NCBI RefSeq assembly: GCF_000620845.1
Contig: NZ_KK211189.1
Coordinates: forward strand, 1,813,662 to 1,877,661
Origin: Exiguobacterium marinum DSM 16307
GTDB lineage: Bacteria; Bacillota; Bacilli; Exiguobacteriales; Exiguobacteriaceae
Direction: 5' to 3'
DNA: 64,000 bases
Part shown: one piece after another, positions 24,530-32,376 of the stretch
Numbering within the stretch: the stretch's first letter is position 1
How the letters are laid out: the number at the start of each line of letters is the position of its first letter
The notes under the pieces: generated by a model
Told to the model about the DNA's origin: nothing
Databases searched by the model: none
The model's input: the letters and a program-made list of their open reading frames with translations, nothing else
Program-made: the position numbers and the translations under genes

Positions 24530-25948
24530 TCATTCATATTTCCAACCAACCAAAGTTGCATCCTCTCCGACATAGCGAATCCGTTTCTCGTCATCATTTG
24601 GGAAAACACGAAGCGTTGCCACGGCGTCACCGTCGTTGACGAAACATTCGACACTCGACGAGTCGACGAACAGATGTAAAGATGTGACATCGAGCACTAT
24701 TGTTCGGGTCGTCCCGAACTCGGTTGCGAACGGTTCACCCGCATTCGTCCGATCGATGGTCAATTCCTGTGTTTCTTTCTCGTACCGAATCACGAGCGAC
24801 TCATCTTCTGTCTTCAACAGTTCGAGCTCGAAGTCTTCTCCGGACGTCGACAATTCCAATTCATAACGTTCGGGCGAAATCACTTCGATATGCGCGCCTG
24901 ATTCATTTACGAACTGATTAGTTCGAAGTTGCTTCATTTCAGGGACTGGTCGTTGCTTCAATACGCCATTTTCAAGAGACAGCTCTCTAGGTAGCGTCAA
25001 TGCATGCGCCCAGCCGTACCGGTCTGTCGGATATTCAATCTCCGGTAAGCCCATCCAACCGACTAAGATGCGACGGCCATCATGCTCCGTCGTTTGCGGG
25101 GCGTAAAAGTCAAACCCGAAGTCCAATTCTTCGAATGCACCGTGGTTGAATGTACTCGTATTCAAGTCGAGGTCACCGGTCAAATATCCGGACTGATAGA
25201 TGTTGTGGTAGCGATGACCCTCGGGCTTGATCCCTTGCGGAGAAAAGATGAGCACGTGTTTCCCGTCAAGTTCGAACACATCAGGACATTCCCACATGTA
25301 ACCAAACTCTTCGAGTTCGGTCTTTACTTCACCTAAAAACGTCCAGTCATTTAAATCTGTCGAACGATATAAGACGACACATCCCGTCTCATCCGTGCGT
25401 TGCGCACCGACAATCGCGTAATACGTTCCATCTTCTTCCCACACCTTCGGGTCACGGAAATGTTCCGTATAGCCTGCTGGAATATCCGGGATGGCCACAT
25501 TGCGACGTTCAATCATCCCGTCACGCAATACACCGATAATTTGCGAGGCGTGACGCGTCCAATCGTCTGTGCGATGATTCCCGGTATACATCACATGAAG
25601 GGTGTCGTCTACAACGAAACCACTTCCAGAGTAGGCACCGTGGGAATCTTCTTTCGTTTCAGGGACTAACGCCACCCCGCGGTCTGTCCAATGGACGAGA
25701 TCGGTTGAACTGACATGGTACCAATGTTTGAGACCGTGAACTGGCCCTAGCGGAAACCATTGATAAAATAAATGGTATTCTCCATCGTAATACGTGAAGC
25801 CGTTCGGGTCGTTGAGGAGGCCCGTAGGCGGCTGGATGTGGTATCCAAACCGCCATGGGGATGCGGTCGTCTTTGCACGGAGCACCTCCATCTCGAGGGC
25901 GCTCACGTCACGGAGTGAACGATAACGTTCGGCCTTCGTCCAATTCAT
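24530..25948 (-). CDS. scrB: Sucrose-6-phosphate hydrolase (GH32)
   Basis: A 472-residue cytoplasmic beta-fructosidase that splits sucrose 6-phosphate into glucose 6-phosphate and fructose. Family GH32 motifs appear in order: GLLNDPNGF (nucleophile Asp), FRDPKVW, and MWECPDVF (acid/base Glu). A beta-sandwich C-terminal domain follows from about residue 330. The ATG at 25948 is supported by GGAAGTGAC and avoids overlap with scrA. Last gene of the operon scrK-scrA-scrB. Confidence 0.95.
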   Translation of the reverse strand: MNWTKAERYRSLRDVSALEMEVLRAKTTASPWRFGYHIQPPTGLLNDPNGFTYYDGEYHLFYQWFPLGPVHGLKHWYHVSSTDLVHWTDRGVALVPETKEDSHGAYSGSGFVVDDTLHVMYTGNHRTDDWTRHASQIIGVLRDGMIERRNVAIPDIPAGYTEHFRDPKVWEEDGTYYAIVGAQRTDETGCVVLYRSTDLNDWTFLGEVKTELEEFGYMWECPDVFELDGKHVLIFSPQGIKPEGHRYHNIYQSGYLTGDLDLNTSTFNHGAFEELDFGFDFYAPQTTEHDGRRILVGWMGLPEIEYPTDRYGWAHALTLPRELSLENGVLKQRPVPEMKQLRTNQFVNESGAHIEVISPERYELELSTSGEDFELELLKTEDESLVIRYEKETQELTIDRTNAGEPFATEFGTTRTIVLDVTSLHLFVDSSSVECFVNDGDAVATLRVFPNDDEKRIRYVGEDATLVGWKYE

Positions 25949-25967
25949 AGTGTCACTTCCTTTTTCG

Positions 25968-27398
25968 TTACGCGGCTTGTTTGACCGCTTCTTTTTTTGC
26001 TTGTCGTTTCGCAAGGATGAATGTCAACCCGAACGTCACAGCGAATGCAATCGCCATGCCAATGATATACGAGATGATTGACCCCGGTGCGATTGAGATG
26101 ATCCCTGGTAATCCAGCAGCACCAAGCGCTACTGCCAATACGTCGTTTCCAACGATGAACGCGGACGCGATGGCTGAACCGACGATGGCTGCAACGAACG
26201 GATAACGAAGTTTTAAATTGACCCCGAACATGGCAGGCTCTGTGATTCCAAGTAATGCTGAAATCCCTGATGCAGAAGCTACACCTTTCATCTTCTTATC
26301 GCGAGTCAAGAAGAAGACCGCAAGAGTAGCCGCTCCTTGCGCGACGTTCGACATTGCAGCGATCGGGAAGATGAACGATCCGCCTGTTTCGGCGATATCA
26401 GCGAGAAGCTGTGTCTCAATCGCAATAAAGCTATGGTGCATCCCTGTGATCACGATTGGGGCGTAGAGAAGACCCATGATCAAGCCACCGACGAATCCGA
26501 GTGAATCATACGTCCACACCAATCCATCAATGATTAGGTTCCCTGCTTCACGTGTGATTGGACCCACGAAAGCGAACGTGATGAACGCTGTGAAGAGAAG
26601 TGAAAGTAATGGCGTAAGCAAGATGTCAAGTGACGCCGGCATGAACTTCCGGATGTTGATTTCAAGCTTCGATAAAATATACGTCGAGACGAGGACTGGT
26701 AAGACTTGTCCTTGGTATCCTAACTTTTCAATCTCAAGACCGAAGATGTTCCAAACCGGAATGTCTTCAACCGTTGCCTGTGCATATGCGTTAATCAAGT
26801 CCGGGTGAACCATGATCATTCCTAGTGCCGCACCAAGATATGGATTACCACCAAACCGCTTGGCTGCGGAGAACCCTATGAGTACTGGTAAGAAGACGAA
26901 GGCAGCGTTTGCGAACGTATTGATCATCGCTGCGAGATCCGCCATGCCTGGATACTGATCAATCAACGATTGTCCGTCAAAGAACAAATCCGGTGCCGTC
27001 AATAAGTTGTTGATCCCCATCAAGAGACCGCCGGCGACGATGGCCGGGATGATTGGAACAAAGATATCCGATAACATTTTGACGAACTGTTGGAGCGGGT
27101 TCATCTTTTTCGCTCCGGCTGACTTCACGTCTGTCGTTGACATGTCTCCAAGACCAGTCATCTGTGAGAACTCGGCATATACCTTGTTGACCGTACCTTG
27201 TCCGATGATGATTTGGTATTGTCCTCCCGTAGAGAACGTCCCTTTGACAACATCGAGTTGTTCGAGAGCTTTCTCATCGACCTTCGACTCATCGTTCAAT
27301 ACGAGTCGAAGGCGAGTCGCACAGTGGGCGGCTGCCGCAACGTTTTCTTTCCCACCAATCGCCTCTAAGATCGATGCTGCTTCTTTTTTGTAATCCAT
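25968..27398 (-). CDS. scrA: Sucrose-specific PTS transporter subunit IIBC
   Basis: A 476-residue membrane protein that imports and phosphorylates sucrose. The N-terminal IIB domain carries the phospho-cysteine in AAAAHCATRLRL (Cys26). The IIC domain starts near residue 105 (FVKMLSDIFVPIIPAIVAGGLL) with about ten spans and GITEPAMFGVNLKLRYP. There is no IIA domain, so phosphate must come from another IIA such as the glucose one. The start at 27398 gives MDYKKEA behind AGGAGGG; an ATG two codons earlier also exists. It begins 3 bases after scrK. Confidence 0.95.
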   Translation of the reverse strand: MDYKKEAASILEAIGGKENVAAAAHCATRLRLVLNDESKVDEKALEQLDVVKGTFSTGGQYQIIIGQGTVNKVYAEFSQMTGLGDMSTTDVKSAGAKKMNPLQQFVKMLSDIFVPIIPAIVAGGLLMGINNLLTAPDLFFDGQSLIDQYPGMADLAAMINTFANAAFVFLPVLIGFSAAKRFGGNPYLGAALGMIMVHPDLINAYAQATVEDIPVWNIFGLEIEKLGYQGQVLPVLVSTYILSKLEINIRKFMPASLDILLTPLLSLLFTAFITFAFVGPITREAGNLIIDGLVWTYDSLGFVGGLIMGLLYAPIVITGMHHSFIAIETQLLADIAETGGSFIFPIAAMSNVAQGAATLAVFFLTRDKKMKGVASASGISALLGITEPAMFGVNLKLRYPFVAAIVGSAIASAFIVGNDVLAVALGAAGLPGIISIAPGSIISYIIGMAIAFAVTFGLTFILAKRQAKKEAVKQAA

Positions 27399-27400
27399 TT

Positions 27401-28339
27401 TCATTTCCCTCCTAACGTTTCATTTACAAGTTTTCGTGATGGAATGGCTGGTATAGCGCCGTATGCCGTACAAGTCAATGCTCCTGTTACGTTTGCATAT
27501 TCAATGTCAGCCAGTAATCGCGCCGAATCAAATCCGAGTGTCGCCAAACGATACAAATAGGCACCGACGAACGCATCTCCCGCTCCCGTCGAATCGACAC
27601 TGTCGATTGAGATTGAAGGAACGATTTCATGATGCGCGCTTGTCGCAATCAACGTCCCACGAGACCCTAGTGTGATGGCAATCTGTTTTGCACCTAATTC
27701 AAGCAGTGCACGAACAGCGTCTTCTAGTTGTTCTTCTCCGGTTAACAAGTGTGCTTCTTCTTCGCTCAATTTAATGAAGTCCGATTCCGCGATGAAGTGT
27801 CTCGCATCTTGTTTAAATTGCTCGAGGTCCGTGATCAATGCATCTCGATAGTTCGGGTCGAACGAGATAAACAAGCCATCCCGCTTTGCAAATTGCAATA
27901 ACTTGAAGTACGCGTCTTTCAATTTTCCATCAAGTAATGCTGTCGCCGAGCCGAAATGAATGATGTCTCCTGACTCGATTACCGATAAGTCGATCGACTC
28001 GAAAGCGAACTCTCCGTCACTTCCGCGACGGAATGTGAAGTCCCGCTCTCCGTCTTCTTGAATCGATACGAATGCAAATGTCGTATTTCCAGATTCCACA
28101 AGGTTTTCTGTTCGGACGCCGTTCTCGATTAACGTCTGTTTCAAGAAGAGACCAAACGGGTCATCTCCAACCTGTCCGAGGAAACTCGATTGTCCCCCGT
28201 GCTTACTGACGACTGCCGCGACATTCGCAGGTGCGCCTCCTGCTTTCTTGACGAACGTCGTCCCTTTAACGAGATCGCTTGACGCATCTTCACATACCCA
28301 GTCAATCAACAATTCGCCGATACAATGTACGGTGTTCAT
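27401..28339 (-). CDS. scrK: Fructokinase (PfkB family)
   Basis: A 312-residue sugar kinase that phosphorylates the fructose released by ScrB. PfkB features are visible: CIGELLIDW at the start, KKAGGAPANVAA, and the catalytic VDSTGAGDAFVGAYLYR signature near residue 250. Starts at the ATG at 28339 with GGAGGTGGACG. First gene of the sucrose operon, behind the two ScrR operators. Confidence 0.94.
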   Translation of the reverse strand: MNTVHCIGELLIDWVCEDASSDLVKGTTFVKKAGGAPANVAAVVSKHGGQSSFLGQVGDDPFGLFLKQTLIENGVRTENLVESGNTTFAFVSIQEDGERDFTFRRGSDGEFAFESIDLSVIESGDIIHFGSATALLDGKLKDAYFKLLQFAKRDGLFISFDPNYRDALITDLEQFKQDARHFIAESDFIKLSEEEAHLLTGEEQLEDAVRALLELGAKQIAITLGSRGTLIATSAHHEIVPSISIDSVDSTGAGDAFVGAYLYRLATLGFDSARLLADIEYANVTGALTCTAYGAIPAIPSRKLVNETLGGK

Positions 28340-28379
28340 ATCGTCCACCTCCATAAATCATAATAAGTTCTAAGTATGA

Positions 28380-28395
28380 TTGGTACCGGTTCCAA
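28380..28395. promoter_or_regulatory. ScrR operator 1
   Basis: TTGGTACCGGTTCCAA, a LacI-type palindrome with central CG and one mismatch, lies 41 bases upstream of scrK. It shares the ACCGGTTCC core with operator 2. Confidence 0.8.
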
Positions 28396-28415
28396 AATGA
28401 TTTAAAAAAATGTTA

Positions 28416-28429
28416 CGGAACCGGTTCCG
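28416..28429. promoter_or_regulatory. ScrR operator 2
   Basis: CGGAACCGGTTCCG, a perfect 14-bp palindrome, lies between scrR and scrK, 35 bases centre to centre from operator 1 (roughly three helical turns), which would allow cooperative binding. Confidence 0.82.
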
Positions 28430-28448
28430 CAACACGAATATAAATCAT

Positions 28449-29438
28449 TTATTTTATATTGTCAACGCTTTCGCGCACTTTTAATTCGAAATTTGTGAAC
28501 GTTTTCATCGGAACTTGTTCACCATGTAAAAGTTGCAACATCATATCGGCTGCTTTAGCACCAGTTCGGCGATATGGAAGATGGACGGTCGTGATGGATG
28601 GATGTAAGACTTCCGTAAAATCGTAGCCTCCGAATCCACTGACAGAAACATCATTCGGGACAGAGATGCCACGATTCGCCAATCCTTTCAATACGCCAAG
28701 TGCGATGTTGTCTGTCGCACAGACGATGAGAGAGACTGAACCGATATCATTCGCTAATTGTTCCCCGATTGGAATGGCGTCCTCAATCTTAAACGTCGTT
28801 TGAATGACTTTGACGTGTGCCCCCGACTCATGAAACGCCTTTAAAAATCCGTCGCGGCGGTCTTGGCCGACCGCGATATCCGATTCATATACTCCGACAT
28901 AGACTACGTCTCGATGACCCCACTCCGTGAATTGTGTACCAAGTGCAAAAGCCGCTTCATGGTCCGGATATACGAGGCTGTGCACCTTGTCATGCTGCTG
29001 ACCAATCAGTAAGACAGGGATTTGAATCGCTTCAATTGCCTCAAGGTGACGCTCTGTGACCGTTGTCCCAAGCCAAATGATCCCTGCGACCTTTTGTTTG
29101 GTCAAGTTGTATAACTGTTCGATTTCACGCTCTGTCTGCTGTGCCGTATTGACGACGAGCATCTGATACCCTCGATCAGTAAGCCGTTCGTCAATTCCCA
29201 TCATCGTCCGCGAGGATGCATATGAATCGAGCCGTGGAACGATGACACCAATCATCTTCGTCTGTTTCGACTTGAGACTTTGCGCGAACTGATTCGGTTC
29301 ATAATTCGTCTCTCGAATGACCCGGTCGAGTTTTTCTCTCGTCGCCTTGCCGACAGAACCTCCGTTCAAATAGCGCGAGACTGTACTTTTTGCGACTCCT
29401 GCGAGCTCGGCGATATCTTTAATGGTGACTTGTTTCAT
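28449..29438 (-). CDS. scrR: LacI-family sucrose operon repressor
   Basis: A 329-residue regulator. The N-terminal HTH is VTIKDIAELAGVAKSTVSRYLN; the rest is a periplasmic-binding-like sensor domain (GVIVPRLDSYASS to the end). It lies directly upstream of scrK on the same strand, and two CGGTTCC palindromes separate them, so it is assigned to sucrose control by context. GGAGGGG precedes the ATG. There is almost no room for a promoter between the preceding terminator and this start. Confidence 0.92.
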   Translation of the reverse strand: MKQVTIKDIAELAGVAKSTVSRYLNGGSVGKATREKLDRVIRETNYEPNQFAQSLKSKQTKMIGVIVPRLDSYASSRTMMGIDERLTDRGYQMLVVNTAQQTEREIEQLYNLTKQKVAGIIWLGTTVTERHLEAIEAIQIPVLLIGQQHDKVHSLVYPDHEAAFALGTQFTEWGHRDVVYVGVYESDIAVGQDRRDGFLKAFHESGAHVKVIQTTFKIEDAIPIGEQLANDIGSVSLIVCATDNIALGVLKGLANRGISVPNDVSVSGFGGYDFTEVLHPSITTVHLPYRRTGAKAADMMLQLLHGEQVPMKTFTNFELKVRESVDNIK

Positions 29439-29454
29439 CCTTACCCCTCCATAT

Positions 29455-29488
29455 GAAAAAAGCTGACGTGCGAGACGCCGTCAGCTTA
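29455..29488 (-). terminator. Terminator of the GNAT gene upstream of scrR
   Basis: On the minus strand AAGCTGACG pairs with CGTCAGCTT around a 10-base loop and is followed by a T run. Confidence 0.82.
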
Positions 29489-29962
29489 ATGGTTTACTAC
29501 ATATCGTTTCTTAAAATTTAAATAATACAGGCCGTTCCGCTTTTCGAATCCATTTCGCAAAAGGACTTGTTGCATCTCTTGTTGGTGAGGACTCGTTGGT
29601 GGAATGCCAGCGCGGACGGTCTGTCCGTCTAATAACTCCGAATCTAGTAAGGCAAGACGTAGCCCTTCAGTCGCATACCCTTTATTTTTATACGGATCAA
29701 ACACCATCAGGTCGAGTTGATATACTCTAGCAAGCTTGAGCAACAATACTTTACCGACAAGTTCGTCGTCGACCATCAAATCATAATAAAAGTCTTCTCC
29801 ATAGCTGTGCTCTTTTGCGTGATAGAGTTGTTCTGTCCCCATCTCTTCAAAGATGCCTTTCAACTCTTCGGCAGAAACACCATATGAGTTTTCTCCGTAT
29901 TTTTGAAAGTGTTCATATTCGATCTCATCAATTTGGCGAATAGGTTGACGCACGATGTTCAT
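29486..29962 (-). CDS. GNAT N-acetyltransferase
   Basis: A 158-residue protein with a GNAT fold: GKVLLLKLARVYQLDLMVFDPYKNKGYATEGLRLAL contains the acetyl-CoA loop (KNKGYAT), and VLLRNGFEKRNGLYYL is the last strand-helix unit. Substrate unknown. GGAGGGCACGGG precedes the ATG. Monocistronic. Confidence 0.85.
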   Translation of the reverse strand: MNIVRQPIRQIDEIEYEHFQKYGENSYGVSAEELKGIFEEMGTEQLYHAKEHSYGEDFYYDLMVDDELVGKVLLLKLARVYQLDLMVFDPYKNKGYATEGLRLALLDSELLDGQTVRAGIPPTSPHQQEMQQVLLRNGFEKRNGLYYLNFKKRYVVNH

Positions 29963-30049
29963 CCCGTGCCCTCCTTAACTAGTAGTTCAATATCTGTCTG
30001 CGCTTATTATAAACGAATCTACTCATGAAGCGCAAAAGATAACCGAACG

Positions 30050-30913
30050 TCATATCGGTTCAATATGAATATGAACCGAGTCGACAGCATGTTGTTCATC
30101 CAGTTTCCGTTCGATTTCGTCACACAATTCATGAGCCGAATCCACCGTCAAATCCCCATCAACTGCAATTGTCACGTCGAGCATCACGTGATTCCCTAAA
30201 TGTCGTCCTTTGATTTCACGGACTTCTTTCACCCGTTCGAACTGTTCGATTGTCTCCTCATATGATTCCACAAGATGTGGCGGGAACCCATCTGAGAGTT
30301 GATGTGTGGCATCTAAGAAGATTTGTATCGCTGTGCGGATAATCATACCGGCAATGACAACTGCCAAAACCGTGTCCATCCAAGGGAGCTGAAAATATGC
30401 GAATAGAACACCGAGTGTTGCCCCAATCGAAATCATCGCATCTGCCAAGTTATCTTTCGCCGCTGCCTTTAGCGCCAGTGATTTTGTTTTCTTCGAAAGA
30501 TTCAAATTGAAGCGATATACAGCGAACATGACGAGCGCACTGACTAACGCGACGACGGCTGCTAATGGGTTCGGTTCTGCATATTCTCCTCCGATTAAGT
30601 TAGACAGGCTATTGAAGAATACAAAGATACCGACTGCAACCATGATCAATGAAGCAACCAACGCCGAGATTGTTTCCATCTTCGCGTGTCCGTATTTATG
30701 TTCAGCGTCTCGAGGAAAAGCCGCAACCCGAATTCCGATATATACGGCGACCGACGCGATAATATCTGTCGTATTGTTGAATCCATCGGCTAGCACAGCC
30801 TCAGATTCATATAGATAACCAAAAAATACTTTTACTATAGATAAGATCAAATAGGTTGTGATCGATACAATCGCTCCTTTGAGCGCTTTTGGTGGATGAT
30901 TTGTCGTTTCCAT
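30050..30913 (-). CDS. Cation diffusion facilitator, probably manganese exporter
   Basis: A 287-residue CDF protein: six membrane spans and a C-terminal cytoplasmic metal-binding domain (about 208-287, ending HAVDSVHIHIEPI). Span 2 carries ADGFNNTTDIIASV, where Asn replaces the His of zinc exporters; NNTTD is characteristic of the manganese-exporting MneP/MneS type, so Mn2+/H+ exchange is inferred. GGAGGTGGGGGG precedes the ATG. Transcribed alone. Confidence 0.88.
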   Translation of the reverse strand: METTNHPPKALKGAIVSITTYLILSIVKVFFGYLYESEAVLADGFNNTTDIIASVAVYIGIRVAAFPRDAEHKYGHAKMETISALVASLIMVAVGIFVFFNSLSNLIGGEYAEPNPLAAVVALVSALVMFAVYRFNLNLSKKTKSLALKAAAKDNLADAMISIGATLGVLFAYFQLPWMDTVLAVVIAGMIIRTAIQIFLDATHQLSDGFPPHLVESYEETIEQFERVKEVREIKGRHLGNHVMLDVTIAVDGDLTVDSAHELCDEIERKLDEQHAVDSVHIHIEPI

Positions 30914-31094
30914 CCCCCCACCTCCTTTTTAGCTCAGTTAGTATAGCAGGTGAACTTCATGTGGGGATAGAGAAACAATGTTTCTTACAGCCAAAATAAA
31001 TGGAATAAATTCCCGGTAGTTTCGTTTAACAAATTTTATGGTAAAGTAAACAGGAAGAGACCTTAGGGTTAAACCGTAAAAAGAGGTGAAACAA

Positions 31095-31406
31095 ATGTTT
31101 ACAGAACGAGATGGAATCAAATTAAGATTGGAACAAATTGACAGATTACTCGTCGATTTGAATCGCGAGGCGAAGCAATTGATGGCACGCCTTCGCGAGT
31201 TAGATGCCTCTGGAGAAAATCCGCATGAAGTATCCTTGAAACCTGAAGAACGAGATACGTTGAAATCATCAATCGATGAGACGCTTGAAGCACTGCAAAG
31301 CCGTTCAAAGCGTCCGGTGAACGTGAACGATGAGAAGAAGAAAGAACTTGCTTCTCATAAAGCACTTATCGATGAACTATCAGACTTACTCAGTAAGAAA
31401 AAATGA
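31095..31406 (+). CDS. Small coiled-coil protein of unknown function
   Basis: A 103-residue, highly charged helical protein with heptad spacing of Leu/Ile (IKLRLEQIDRLLVDLNREAKQLMARLRELD and later ETLEALQ), predicted to form a coiled coil. No family recognised. The ATG at 31095 has AGAGGTG upstream. A strong terminator overlaps its stop codon. Confidence 0.7.
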   Translation: MFTERDGIKLRLEQIDRLLVDLNREAKQLMARLRELDASGENPHEVSLKPEERDTLKSSIDETLEALQSRSKRPVNVNDEKKKELASHKALIDELSDLLSKKK

Positions 31407-31429
31407 GACGCAGCGGCGTCTCATTTTTT
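31401..31429 (+). terminator. Terminator of the coiled-coil gene
   Basis: TGAGACGC pairs with GCGTCTCA, loop AGCG, then seven T. The stem includes the stop codon. Confidence 0.88.
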
Positions 31430-31446
31430 ATGGAGGAGCTAGTAAC

Positions 31447-32238
31447 ATGTATATCGTAACCACCTGTTTACGCCCGACAGACGAAGTTTTGTCTCGGGCG
31501 CATAGATATGCTGCAGAGTACAAGTTGAAGTTTGTCGATCGACGCAAACATTCGATTGATGAGCTGAAGAAACGCCATCACCAAGATGTACTTGTATTTG
31601 ATAAACGACGCGTCGAATACACACCACTGCACAGTACAGAACCATTCTTTTTTCATCCTTCTAGCTCGGTCTTTCGAGTGAAACAACTTAGTCGTGGTGG
31701 AACAGATCCACTCATTGATGCATTACAAGCTAAACCGGGTGATCGAATGTTAGATTGTACGCTCGGTCTGGGATCGGACAGCATCGTCATGAGCCATGCA
31801 GTCGGCACAACAGGAAAAATGGTCGGAATCGAAAGTCAATTTATCACGGCGCAACTCGTTCGAGAAGGCATGGCCGTTTGGGTAGAAAAAGATGAGCATG
31901 TGACTGAGGCGATGCGCCGCATTGAGGTCGTTCACGCCAATTCACTCGACTATTTGAAAACGTGTGCGGAAAATTCGTTTGATTGTATTTACTTTGATCC
32001 GATGTTTGAAAAAACGATTTCAGAATCGGTTCATTTGAACCCACTTCGCTCGATCGCTGACACTTCTCCTCTCACTCAAGAGTTGATTGCAGAAGCAAAA
32101 CGAGTAGCCAAGAAACGAATTGTCTTGAAGGCGCATTTTGAGAGCGATACCTTTGAACGCTATGGTTTCACTCATATAAAACGTAAAACGTCGAAGTTCC
32201 ATTACGGATATATCGACTTGGAGTCTAAGTCTATTTAG
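31447..32238 (+). CDS. RsmJ-like class I SAM-dependent methyltransferase
   Basis: A 263-residue protein. Motif I is LDCTLGLGSDSIVMSHAVG, followed by VGIESQ (acidic ribose ligand), HANSLDYL and the catalytic-type IYFDPMF, where DPxF resembles the (N/D)PPY motif of base N-methyltransferases. The arrangement is closest to the 16S rRNA methyltransferase RsmJ; the target in this organism is inferred. The ATG at 31447 has GGAGG about 9 bases upstream. A large terminator follows. Confidence 0.82.
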   Translation: MYIVTTCLRPTDEVLSRAHRYAAEYKLKFVDRRKHSIDELKKRHHQDVLVFDKRRVEYTPLHSTEPFFFHPSSSVFRVKQLSRGGTDPLIDALQAKPGDRMLDCTLGLGSDSIVMSHAVGTTGKMVGIESQFITAQLVREGMAVWVEKDEHVTEAMRRIEVVHANSLDYLKTCAENSFDCIYFDPMFEKTISESVHLNPLRSIADTSPLTQELIAEAKRVAKKRIVLKAHFESDTFERYGFTHIKRKTSKFHYGYIDLESKSI

Positions 32239-32275
32239 TTCATATTGACTAAATAGGTCATTAGACTCCTTTTTT
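32220..32275 (+). terminator. Terminator of the methyltransferase gene
   Basis: GGAGTCTAA...CTATTTAGT pairs with ACTAAATAG...TTAGACTCC, a long near-perfect stem starting inside the last codons, followed by six T. Confidence 0.88.
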
Positions 32276-32376
32276 GTTTATTATTTTCTGAATATTGACA
32301 TTAATCAGACACAAAAGGTACATTTACATCAAGCTCACACATTTTCCCATTATCTATTTACAGGAGGTTCACACAA

